This document shows positions 1 to 9,634 of a stretch of 60,000 nucleotides of DNA, in pieces (within the stretch, counting starts at the first letter, position 1; each line of letters opens with the position of its first letter). The notes below the pieces were generated by a model. The model saw nothing but the letters and a program-made list of their open reading frames with translations. It was not told the origin of the DNA and did not search any database. The stretch lies in assembly GCA_002633005.1 (NCBI GenBank), contig NMRA01000027.1, forward strand, positions 1,107,788 through 1,167,787, written 5' to 3'. Source of the DNA: Phoronis australis (Eukaryota > Phoronida > Phoronidae). Position numbers and translations under genes: made by a program.

Positions 1-59
1 AATGCTGGTTAAGATAAAGATGTACCCTTAATAGCTGAAATTTGGAAGATTAAAAATCA

Positions 60-140
60 GGTGGGCATACTGTTTACTTGTCTCTGTGTAACAGCTATGG
101 ATCTGAAGTAGATGCATGCTTAAGCTACAATGATTAATGT
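60..140. repeat. direct repeat, left copy
   Basis: About 80 bases beginning GGTGGGCATACTGTTTA recur at 729-810 with roughly ten differences. Shared landmarks are TCTCTGTGTAACA, ATGGATCTGAAGTAGAT and ATGCTTAAGCTACA. The pair brackets about 590 bases that include the SINE. It could be a very small terminal-repeat element or a local duplication. Confidence 0.7.
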
Positions 141-448
141 TGTCTATACATTTATTTGTATTAAAGGCCTCTGGTCAAAGTGTAATAAACAAAAATGAAA
201 TTAAATAGGCACATTTGCACAAGCAGTCAACCCATTTAAGAGTTTTTCTGGTCTTTTAAGGGCAGAATACACATAATCAACTACAGATATATCTGGATTA
301 GCAAGCAGGCGTATACAGGATTCTTGAGTTGGATGCCTCCATTGAACTTTCTTCATAAAACATTACCTAAGTTCACAACATCCCTCGCAAATCAACAGGA
401 AGTGGTATTCATCCTCTACAACACCATCATTGCAAATCAAAGTAACAT

Positions 449-692
449 GAGGAGGCAGTGTGGCCTGGTTGATAAGTGCCCGCTTTCTTTACTCGAGGTC
501 GTGGGTTCGGGTCCCATCAGGTCACATTGCTAAACCCTTGAGCCAGGTTTCTAGCTCCTCAGCTCAGTTTTAACCAAAAAAAATAAAGCATAAAAATATT
601 TCCAGGTGATCAGTGCAATGGGCCCACATGCGAGGCCTGCGCACGTCTGATACAACGTGTATCAGACCGCCTGCAATTATTTTTTTTATATT
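449..692 (+). mobile_element. tRNA-derived SINE, copy 1, with target-site duplication
   Basis: The 5' part looks tRNA-like, with a box A-like stretch TGGCCTGGTTGATAAGTG and a box B-like stretch GGGTTCGGGTCCC. The tRNA-unrelated body contains AATAAAGCATAAAAATAT. The 3' part ends in a palindrome (TCTGATACA, ACG, TGTATCAGA) and a T-rich tail. It is flanked by a perfect 15-bp duplication, AAATCAAAGTAACAT, at 434-448 and 693-707, which fixes both ends. Two further copies lie at 19672-19909 and 22640-22878. No polymerase III transcription can be shown from sequence alone. Confidence 0.88.
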
Positions 693-728
693 AAATCAAA
701 GTAACATAGTCTGTTATAATAAAGAATT

Positions 729-810
729 AGGTGGGCATACTGTTTAGTGGTCTCTGTGTAACAACAATGGATCTGAAGTAGATAAATGCTTAAGCTACAT
801 TGATTGATGT
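729..810. repeat. direct repeat, right copy
   Basis: Second copy of the 80-base repeat at 60-140, in the same orientation. It starts 22 bases after the SINE's right target-site duplication. Confidence 0.7.
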
Positions 811-1485
811 TCAAATACAATAGTCTGCTGACTATGTTGTGGGTGACGATCATATTCATAGTCTTGCGTTTTCTAACTTGAGTCAGATTGTTTTATAAAT
901 TGAGTGGGATTAGCTCTAAATCTGACTTGAATGAAAATTAACCATGTGACAATGAAGTTGTCTTAACAATAACAGAAAATGAGATTGGTTACTTAACACA
1001 CACTGTCAGTTTGCTCACCGACTAAGAGACTGGTTTTAAACATTGAGGCTCACCACTAAAATCTGTAAATTTTCTTGAAAAATCAAATATACCAGTAGGA
1101 CTTACTATTAATAATTAGTCACACACATAACATTCTTGTAAATCGTCTATTCAGTCATCATCAAGTTGAATAGAAAGTTGTCTGCCATGTGCTCAATAGG
1201 GCCTTACTGACCAAGTTGTCATTTATTTCGAGATTCAAACAAATAAGCATATAATACCTGTTATTCAGTGAATGAAACTTATTTTCACAAACTCATGGAC
1301 TCCCCTTGGTTTTGTATAATACTCAATTACCCCTGAGGCTTTCATCAGCCCCTGGAAGACCATATGGACTTGGATCACGATCAACCTTACTGGCCATCGC
1401 TTTGTAAACTGGTGATCAACATACTGTACTCTTACTAGTCCAGGCTGTGTGCACATAGTAACTTAACATGCTCCATGTCTTCCAG

Positions 1486-1635
1486 GTGCTGGTCTCTTCT
1501 ACTTATTTGATTGGCTGGGCATGGAACCCCTCTGGTCCAATGAGAAGGCACAGAAGTGGTGCTCCAATCCTGATTGGCTACACAAGGAAACAACATTATT
1601 CTATGCACTGGTCAGAGACTGTGCATGTGTCCTAG
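1486..1635 (+). CDS. G6PC: glucose-6-phosphatase catalytic subunit, penultimate coding exon
   Basis: After the acceptor at 1485 the open frame (phase 1 entry) contains LGMEPLWSNEKAQKWC and NPDWLHKET. These match the lumenal segment of the G6PC/G6PC3 family, where LLW..EKAQRWC..PEW.H is typical. The family hydrolyses glucose-6-phosphate at the endoplasmic reticulum, using a PAP2-type histidine active site within a nine-helix membrane protein. That active site is not encoded in this exon. The donor is CCTAG|GTTTGT at 1636. The split Gly codon (G|GT) joins in frame to the exon at 3167, giving the family's VLGLGLAL junction. Identification rests on remembered family sequence, not on a search. Paralogue assignment (G6PC1, 2 or 3) is not settled. 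Confidence 0.86.
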   Translation: MLVSSTYLIGWAWNPSGPMRRHRSGAPILIGYTRKQHYSMHWSETVHVS

Positions 1636-3166
1636 GTTTGTAATACAGACATTTAATGAAACACCCACTTTGTTAGCAAGAAGGAAAGTTTTGACTGTCT
1701 AGGAAGTTAGCTACTATCTTGACCTCCTTCACACATATCATGCATTTGAACCAAAACTGTGGTCAGTGTCTGAGCTCTTCTATGACTGAACTTCACTTGG
1801 TGAATTCCTTGCATTGGCAATGATTGTGTATTGTGTGTTAATAATACTGGCTGTCCTGTTAAGGTTATATAGGACCTGAAAATGTCCAATTTTGACGAAC
1901 TTCCAATCGTCATTGCTCGGAAGTGATTTGGTCAGATTTGCATGAAACTTTCAAATAATATGCTTAATACATAGTTCTACGAAACAGTCTTAGGAATTGT
2001 TTTCAACATGTTATTTTTTGCATGAGAGGCTGTCAAAAATTGGACGTACATTATTTTGATGAAATAATTAAAGTTGCATCTAACTTCACAGCTTTTTTAA
2101 GATCTTATATTTAATTTGGCCCTGTTGTTTGCTATGAATGTACTTTTCTGTTATGCTAAATTTTTCTAAAAAGCAAGGTCACGTGATCTAATTAGTATCA
2201 GATTGTCATTAAATTGAAAACTGAATTCTAGAGACAGATTTCTACTTTCAGAAAATATATGCTTTGCTGGTATGATGAAGTGAAATTTTGCTTTGTCAAA
2301 ATTTCTCACCAAAAATAAAGATTAATAAATAGATTAGCTTTCTTTGCATTGTGTCGTTGTTTGTAGGCAAGGAGCGATTTTTTGTACACATTTTCTCCAT
2401 TTTCAAGGCTGACAAATAATTGAAATTGTTATTATACCAAGTGCTTCTTTATTTAGGACAGCTTTATTGTGCATACAGCGTTAAACTATCAGAAATAAAC
2501 ATGTGGCTAGACCTCATCATCAGTAAAAAGTCACTCTTGTAAAGATTCTTCAATATGGGAGAAAACTCCTAAAATTGACATACTATCCCCAGTGAAGATT
2601 TGTTCTTAATGTAAGTCCATGTTTCCATGGTAATGTGTTCTAAATAGGTGAAGAAGCACTGTTAGTAACCTTGGTAATACCAAGGTCACAAAATTATTAG
2701 TCATGGTTTATGTTGTAGACCAAGTGAATGCAGTGAGGTGTTTGCAAAGCTCTTCAATCATATGAGATTACCCTGCTCTTCACTTGTTTAGCTGAAGAAT
2801 TAACCACAAACTTGGCGGTCTAAGGAAGCTCATTTGCTATGTGCAGCACACTTTGCACGATTTGGGCTTGAAGGGGGTAACTGTCATAGTGGCGTAGAAT
2901 TTTGCATAGGTTTTAAATCATGGGTGTCCTTCACACGCAATGGGCCTTTTGAAATCGACATGCCAAGTTAGTGAAACTAGTTCTCTGTGAACCCTAAATC
3001 ATACAACTGTCTCAGTTGGCTAGTGGAAGTGAACACAGCTTAACAAAGGGCTTATAGTCGTGGATGAGAAGTAACTGTTTTATTACCCCCTATGGATTTT
3101 GAATAGCCAAGCTCCAAATGACATGCTCATTAACCCACCACTCTCTCTTTTTCTCTCCTGATTCAG
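1636..3166 (+). other. intron between the last two glucose-6-phosphatase exons
   Basis: Bounded by a GTTTGT donor and a TTTTTCTCTCCTGATTCAG acceptor, phase 1. Around 1895-2300 it carries a diverged interspersed repeat related to sequences at 13020-13470, about 19569-19670, 22535-22640 and 54765-54890. Nothing else is recognised. Confidence 0.75.
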
Positions 3167-3438
3167 GTCTTGGTCTGGCCTTGGAGTGTGCTCGTCGACT
3201 GCCTGGACAGGAGCCTCAGTCTTGTACCCTTCTAACCAACATATTAAAGGCTGGTCTCAGTATTACACTGTTCACCTGTTTAGACCACATCCCTCTCATC
3301 AAGCACCCAGCTGCCGTGTTCTACATCCTAGCATTCATCAAGTTTACACTTCTACCGTGGATAGTTGTTATCGCTGTACCAGTTTTGTTCAATTTAACAA
3401 GATGCAATAGCTGCAAATCATCCACAAAACGAAGTTGA
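3167..3438 (+). CDS. G6PC: glucose-6-phosphatase catalytic subunit, last coding exon
   Basis: The exon completes the split Gly codon and continues LGLALECARRLPGQEPQ. Two hydrophobic segments follow (ILKAGLSITLFTCL and AVFYILAFIKFTLLPWIVV, the latter running on into VIAVPVLF). A short basic, Cys/Ser-containing tail ends at TGA 3436-3438. The order matches the final membrane helices of the G6PC family. The FYI..F.KFTL.PWIV block looks closest to G6PC3, by memory. The tail ends SSTKRS rather than a classical KKXX retrieval signal. With the exon at 1486 this gives about 140 C-terminal residues of a protein usually near 350. No frame damage is visible. Confidence 0.87.
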
Positions 3439-3700
3439 CAGCATTGAATTATGTTATGGTGTTATGGTTGGTCTACATACCTGTCTATTGTTATCTGGTT
3501 GCTTCAACACTTAAAGTCAATGTATTAATTTTGTTCTTTTACGTAGCTGGTCAACTCATTATCATTCATGTTACAACTCAGTTTTGATCAGAGATGTAGT
3601 CGCTTAGCATCTGGCTTGGTGATCTACTATTTCTTGTTTTCTGGTTGTTTTAATAAATTTATATTGTTCTACTAATTGTTAGTTGTGATGGAAGCAACAC
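3439..3700 (+). other. 3' untranslated region of the glucose-6-phosphatase gene
   Basis: Non-coding sequence after the stop codon, with a consensus AATAAA at 3652-3657, 214 bases downstream of the stop. The cleavage site is expected about 10-30 bases further on. Confidence 0.6.
3652..3657 (+). terminator. poly(A) signal AATAAA of the glucose-6-phosphatase gene
   Basis: First AATAAA after the stop codon, in an AT-rich context. Assigned by position only. Confidence 0.55.
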
Positions 3701-5035
3701 CTCTTCTATAAGTTATCAGAGTTGCCTCGAGATTACTCTTGATCAAAATCATGTATTTTTTGGATAAATATCCGAATTTTTGGGCTACACCAAAGTATTG
3801 TTGACAAAATATATCAACACAAACAAAGCTAATTTTTGTAAACTAGTGTGCACATCCAATGAGATGTTTGTCCAGGAGCTCTGAACTGAACAATCACAGT
3901 GTAGGGGCTATTTTCTTTTGCTGGGCCTATAATTGACTGTCAGTTTGCACACTTAATGAAAAGATCTTAATCAGTCTGGGCAAAGGCTCAGATTATTTTG
4001 AACATAAGTTTTACTAGTAAGATTTTTTCACAATAGAGTTAGGCCTAATTCATTGGCACTGTTAGATTAGTATTAGAAGTTAGATTACTGCACACAGCAA
4101 TATGTTGAAGCTGAATATGTGATGGTCAAATGTCAATCAAGCATTCAGTGCAAAAGAATTACCAAACCAGAAAGGTGGTGGACAAGCACTGCATATCAAA
4201 TATGTACAGGGATTGGATAAGGAAAAGTGCGTTTCAGGGTTTAAAAGCCCGCATTTGCTAGACTCCTTAGGACCAACTAGTGCCCTCCTACCCCCCCCCC
4301 CCTCCCGAGAAAGTCGTCAGAATAAACATGTCCACATGCACGCACCCAGTCTAAAAATTTTTGAGAACGTGGGCAGTTTACTAAGAATCACGGTACGCTC
4401 AGAGCTACTAATTGTGTATTCCTCGAATTTTGGTTTTTCATGCCTTTTTAGTGGACTTTTGTCTCGTTTTCCACCTTTTTCTCTGTGTTTTTTGTTTATT
4501 ACTCGAGGCGAACCTTTTTGCCCACTTCGGCAAATGGGATATAGATAAAGTAAGTTAATTGTGTCAGGTTTTTCCCCTTGGATAGGTGGGTGCAGGTTGT
4601 TACTGACCGGTGCTAATAGCTTTTGGTGCGACTGATGACTGATTCGAGTAAATTACTTTATTAATTAATGTCGACCATACGTTCTCAACTCTATTCAAAC
4701 AAAACTTCCGGTATAATGCCTGCTCTATGCTCCAGTCCGACAATGCTGCGAACCCTCGACTCATTGTGACGAACTTTTGAAACAGTTCCAGCAACTGCTA
4801 CTATCCGTCGTTGGTTCAATTGAACGCTGCTGTCTTTACAATGTAGCTGGCTCTCCCTCTCCCGCTCTCTCTCTCTCTATTGACCAACGCTTAACTGATG
4901 GTTCTCTTCAATGCAACTCGACTATACTGTACGTAACTGTATCTACAACTCCAACTGAAGTTAACTGTCACTAACCGTGCTTGCGTGTTTATAGTCTCTT
5001 AAAATGTTCTGTAACTTTTCAATTCAACTGAACAC

Positions 5036-5055
5036 ATTCTAGAACATTCCGGAAC
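5036..5055. promoter_or_regulatory. heat-shock element, four contiguous pentamers
   Basis: The 20 bases ATTCTAGAACATTCCGGAAC fit nTTCnnGAAnnTTCnnGAAn exactly, the arrangement bound by trimeric HSF1. A two-unit match, GAATGTTC, follows at 5094-5101, with further single GAA/TTC units nearby. No transcription start or coding exon is recognisable within about 1.5 kb, so the target is unknown. Confidence 0.5.
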
Positions 5056-5151
5056 CTACCCAGTCATTTTACCGTCAAACCTACACTGGACTAGAATGTT
5101 CCATACTATGGTTCTAGATTGATCACTAATGAACTGGAATCTACTAGAATC

Positions 5152-5239
5152 TGTCAGGCCAGTGATGATTAAATTTGTTTACATTAGAATAATTGAGATT
5201 AATCTAATGTAAACAAATTCATTCATCACTAGCCTGACA
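5152..5239. repeat. foldback hairpin, 37-base arms
   Basis: Arms at 5152-5188 and 5203-5239 are reverse complements with three mismatches (ends TGTCAGG and CCTGACA; core AATTTGTTTACATTAGA). A 14-base loop separates them. It is probably a small MITE or the inner end of a foldback element. No clear target-site duplication was found. Confidence 0.8.
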
Positions 5240-7059
5240 TCATGAGTTATGTCAATCAAGTGTTACCTGGTAGTAAACAAGTAGAGCAGTAAAATGAAAC
5301 TTATTAAACTAAGACCAGTGACATTCTACTCCTGACATAGACTAAAAATGTTTAAAACCGAATTCACCCATTTAAGTGGCTCAGAGCTTTGACAATCAGT
5401 AAGACGACTCTGCGAAGCGGATTTTTTGAGGGAATTTTCCGATCTGCATTCAAAATTGTCAAATGATTCTAATGATCTTAAATGACCTTTAGCAATTCAT
5501 GGAAAAGGCATTGGTTATTGCTGTTCAAACTATTTTTAAGTTTGTTTTTAGATATCATTGGTTATATATGAAGTGCCTCATTGACAAGTCATTTAGCCAA
5601 CCATATACAAAGCTACATGTTTTTCACTCAGGAAGCGGCAGCTTGTAGAACATGATTTTGGGATTTTACCAGTGTATCAGTTGTTCATTAAAGTGGGTCA
5701 CGTGTCCATGATTTTAGTGAAAGTTAGCAAAAAACGAAAGGTATATTGGTGGTAAAACAACGGTATCAACAACGTCAATCGAATTTTATTTGATATAAGT
5801 GCACAAAGTGAGACCACGAACACTATGTTACTGTTTTCTGAAGTATTTTGATTTCGTTTTATGCAACTTTATGCAATTTTTCATGAAAATGGTAAAAAAT
5901 CCTATATTTGTAGCCCCTAATGCAAAAGTGGTTCTTTTAAAAAAACAATTCCTAACCGCGCGTTTTGGAGAACAGTGTTTGAAGCATAGTATCGGAATGT
6001 TTCATGTGAATCCAAACAGCCGTTTCTGAGATAAGATGTTCCAAAGTTGTCCAAATTTGGTCATTTTTCTAGGGTCCCAGGCAACATAACCGAACTATTT
6101 CACGGTTACTTTAAATTATTGCCTGATACACTGGAATTCCACAAGTCTAAAGTATAAAAAAGCTTTTGAAATTTGATATCCAATGCAACTAGAATTACCT
6201 GTACGAACACGGCTTCCATGAGTTTGTGGAAAACATGGGATAACTTGGGCTATCACTTTGCGAGTAAGTCCAAAAACTGACGTGGCAGTGCACCAAAATC
6301 TCCAGTTCGGTTTTCCCAGTTTATCCACGTGGGAACCATAAGAGCGCTTGTGTGTATACGCACCATATACTTAAAAACATCTATGGATTTTTTCACATCC
6401 CTAATAGGGTGATAGCCCGCTCACACTTTCCAGCCGTATAAAACAATACTTTCCAGTCGAACAATTCCTACTCAGTTTATCAACTGATCAATGAATGCAA
6501 GGTGGTCAATTTTCTTGAGCAACTCGAACACAGGTTCCTCGGTTTCAGTTGCTTGGACATTGCTTATATGAGATCTTTCGTAATTAAAAGAAGTGCCCAA
6601 ATACACCACAGTTCATCCGGATGACACCTGCTGGTGAATTTCAGAGCAACATCCGTTCACTTCATTAATACATGCCAAGTATTAGAAGCCGTTAACTACT
6701 ACTTGTATACAGTGTAAGTTCATGTTAGGCTCATGGTGTGCTCTGCTTTCCAGACAGGCCACTTGATGGCTGTTGATAATTGTTTTAAAGGGACACTTTC
6801 CGAGTTGGGCACAGTTTCATGATAACGGGTTAGTAACCGCAATATACAAACTCAAATTGCAGAGCCGATGAGAGGTGAAATTAATTAACTTTGTTGATTC
6901 AGAGAATCTTGTGGGTATGACTGTTAGTTTCCAGAAGAAAACAAAATTCCAGTGATCAGTATAAGACAACACAGAGTAGGTCGGGTGAGAATTAAGCCGT
7001 TTTGTTGAACACTCAAGAGGACAAGCTTTGACAGAAGATGAAAGGCAGAATTCACAAGA

Positions 7060-7703
7060 AGTCGACTTCGTGAACGACCACGTCGACTTGGTGCCCCATT
7101 TCAGTCTGAGCAGGAATCTTTAACCTACTTTTCAAGCATATCGGTTCCAGGTTTCCGACGTCCCAGAGGCCCGGGTTCTTGGAAGGTTAGAGGACCGGAT
7201 TAGCCGCAAACGCGGCGGAGTGAGTATTTTGTCTTTACTCTTCAGGTATCGTCTGAGTGAGGGGACGTTGGAATCGGCACTTGCGACTTTGAGGTGTCGT
7301 CTCAGAGACGGAGGGGATTGTCCCTGGGGAAGGACAGTGAGTTTCCATCGGTCTCGAGACCGGCTGCCGAGGTAGCCGGGAAAAACACACGATTTTGCAA
7401 ACATAATTTTTCCGATGATGCCATGGGAATTTATTTTTGCCATCTGCAGAAATAAATTCAAGGTCAAAAGCTTCGGTTCGAGATTGTGAAAGTATAAATC
7501 GTTCACGTTTTGTCAGAGCATTACCGATATCTTGCGACAGAGATAGCAGGTGTGTTAAAACTGCCAACCCTTTGGCTTAAATGGGACACGCCAGTTTTAC
7601 AACCTATTGACCCTTATTGTTGTCGTATTGGGTTCGTCCACTTCATTGAGTGAAAAGCATGCGGGAAATTACAATTGGTGTTACGACGGTGAATACTGAA
7701 CAG
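7060..7703 (+). promoter_or_regulatory. CpG-rich block with probable first exon of the large disordered-protein gene
   Basis: I count about 39 CpG dinucleotides in roughly 630 bases, far denser than the surrounding AT-rich DNA. This is the usual look of an unmethylated promoter. The block ends in a near-consensus donor, GAACAG|GTGAGT, at 7703/7704. A short open frame starting at ATG 7659 (MREITIGVTTVNTEQ) reaches the donor in phase 0. If spliced to 9586 it terminates after two codons, so it would be an upstream ORF. The transcription start cannot be placed. Linkage to the exon at 26962 is inferred from strand, order and splice signals only. Confidence 0.4.
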
Positions 7704-9585
7704 GTGAGTGAAGTCTGTAATGTTTTGGCCATTTCACGCATTTGATGCGCATATTGAAACTTTCTTTAAGTATGAGTCTGCGCTGTGTGAATGAATATTC
7801 AAAATACAAGCTGGATAAATACCCAGACAGCTAAACTCAATAACTCCCGTGCCTCTCGCGTCCTCTCAAACTGTGTAGCGTGGAATGTTGTTATTGTCCG
7901 CTTTCATTCTTCATTATGTAGAAGGTACGGCGATTTTCCAACGGCCCAACGAAGGTTTCATCACACTGCTGAACAAAACGTGGAGGTTTCACTTAAACTA
8001 AGGTTAATTTTGTTGTATTCGGGGAAGTCTTGTAACTTGGTCAACGTAGACAATGAATGGCTGAATCATCACACATCATCTTCTCTTCTCCTGCTGTCCC
8101 CAGCGAATACCATGGCACATCCTGCTGGAAGCTGTTGTGATTTGCCCTGGCTAAATCATCAAAGTCACATGCATATTGCTATCTAATTATAGTATAGAGG
8201 AACAAAATCCTTCCAACTCGAACAATAACTCCACCGGAACCTCTCTCCGACAGGTGACTTCATTCACTACATGCAAAACTATTATGTAGGGTTGGCAGTT
8301 TACAATGTTGACTTACGGGATAACTGAAGAAGTTTTCATTGGTACGCTGGGTATGCTAATGATTTTGTTAACTGAATAAAAGAACTTGTGGGGAAAGCCA
8401 CATCATGATTGTCTGAGTAGTTGGAAGGATTGGAAGACATTGGCGGCTTCGAAAGGTAGCTTTCTATGCTCGAAAGATTTTTATAGCAATGTAATTTTGA
8501 TGGTTTGGGCAGCGAAGGGCATAGTTTGCTGAAATGCTTTCAGCATGTACGAGTATTGGGATGTGCCAGGTGTAGACAAGTAGCTTTTTATTGGTCAATG
8601 TCAGACAATAGATCTGTCCTGAATTAGCACAGCACCACTCTGAGTTCTAAGGCATTTACCCACAATGCAGCATAAAATATATTGGCCTGCTGCTTCTTCT
8701 AATGCACTGATCGCTGTCTCATTTCATTATTATTTAGTCTGTCATTGTCATACAGGCTAACTCATAGTATTGCGTTCTGAGTTGCCATGCTACCAATCAG
8801 AAATTGCCAAAAGGACAAATGTCAGTACTGGGTGTGCCTATTAATTACTTCCCAACTATCGATTCATTTCTCTTAAAGATGCCATATCTCATTAAAACCG
8901 TGAATATTTAAATTTGTAGCAAGCGCCACCTAGTGACTTCCTGGAGAACTGTATGAACAAGTATAATTAGGAAAAGAAACAATTTGTAAAAAATGCAGTT
9001 TTAAAGAAAACACTACAATACTTAGAAACAAGTATGAACATGTAAAAACCCTAGTAATGCCAAGCATTATGCAATAATTATTTAAATGTGAAATAAACAA
9101 GTAATAAAAAGTGTGCCTGGTTTCATTATGGTAACGAAATATTATCTTGCTCATTTACATAAAAATAGTCTCACAAAACTAGTCTTTCCCAAAATTGCAA
9201 TGGTAACTGGTTCTCGGATGGTTCCGGCACACTGGAGGACTCGGAGTTGCTTGTAAATTAGTACTTCATTTGCATATTCACAATTTAATGAGACTATGCA
9301 TCTTTAAATCTCTTTAAGGTACATGCAAGCAGGTGAGGAAGTATTCTCCACAACCTGATTTATTGTTGTGCTACGGGGATTTTCCAATAATAATAAGGGC
9401 CATCAATGACTGGAAGGGAAAGGTGCCTGCACCTTCTGAGGTGGGAATTTGTAGGAAGAAAGAAAGAATTCTCCGGTCACCGCCGATGGCATAGAGATTC
9501 ACACTTTGTACGAGAAAGACTCAACAACGACAATACTAGTGTCGAATTAAGTTATTGACGTACATTATGATGCTTTTCTTTACAG
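7704..9585 (+). other. probable first intron, unique-looking sequence
   Basis: No coding potential is recognised. A string GCGCCACCTAGTG at 8923-8935 resembles a CTCF core on the minus strand but is near chance expectation. Confidence 0.35.
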
Positions 9586-9634
9586 GTACCATGATGTCTC
9601 GCTAGTGTTTGGAAAAGGCATCTGACAGCTGATG
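9586..9634 (+). other. candidate 49-base non-coding 5' leader exon
   Basis: It is bounded by GCTTTTCTTTACAG| upstream and |GTAAGTGCC downstream, both strong splice signals on the + strand. It lies between the CpG-rich block and the exon with the main start codon. It contains ATGATGTCTCGCTAG, a four-codon upstream ORF. It ends in ATG, which after splicing to 26962 reads AAG GAT GTG AGC GTT GGT TAG, another short upstream ORF. No transcript evidence is available. Confidence 0.4.

Larger units (their letters stand above)
1..1485 (+). other. intron (partial) of the glucose-6-phosphatase gene
   Basis: No coding exon is visible here; the earlier exons carrying the phosphatase active site must lie outside the window. 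The stretch holds an 80-bp direct repeat (60-140 and 729-810) and one SINE insertion (449-692). It ends in a polypyrimidine-type acceptor, CATGTCTTCCAG, at 1485. Confidence 0.6.
3700..7059. other. intergenic region
   Basis: No convincing exon is visible on either strand. It contains a C-homopolymer run near 4290, a CT-microsatellite near 4860, the heat-shock-element cluster (5036-5101) and the hairpin at 5152-5239. Confidence 0.5.

Noticed and set aside
4562-5239. LTR or transposon bounded by TGTCAGG and CCTGACA
   Set aside because: Only seven bases match at the proposed ends and the flanks show no target-site duplication.
7132-7567. Overlapping minus-strand frames with SLRRxLK repeats
   Set aside because: They lie in the CpG-rich block, where stop codons are depleted. 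There are two competing frames on the same strand and no splice signals.
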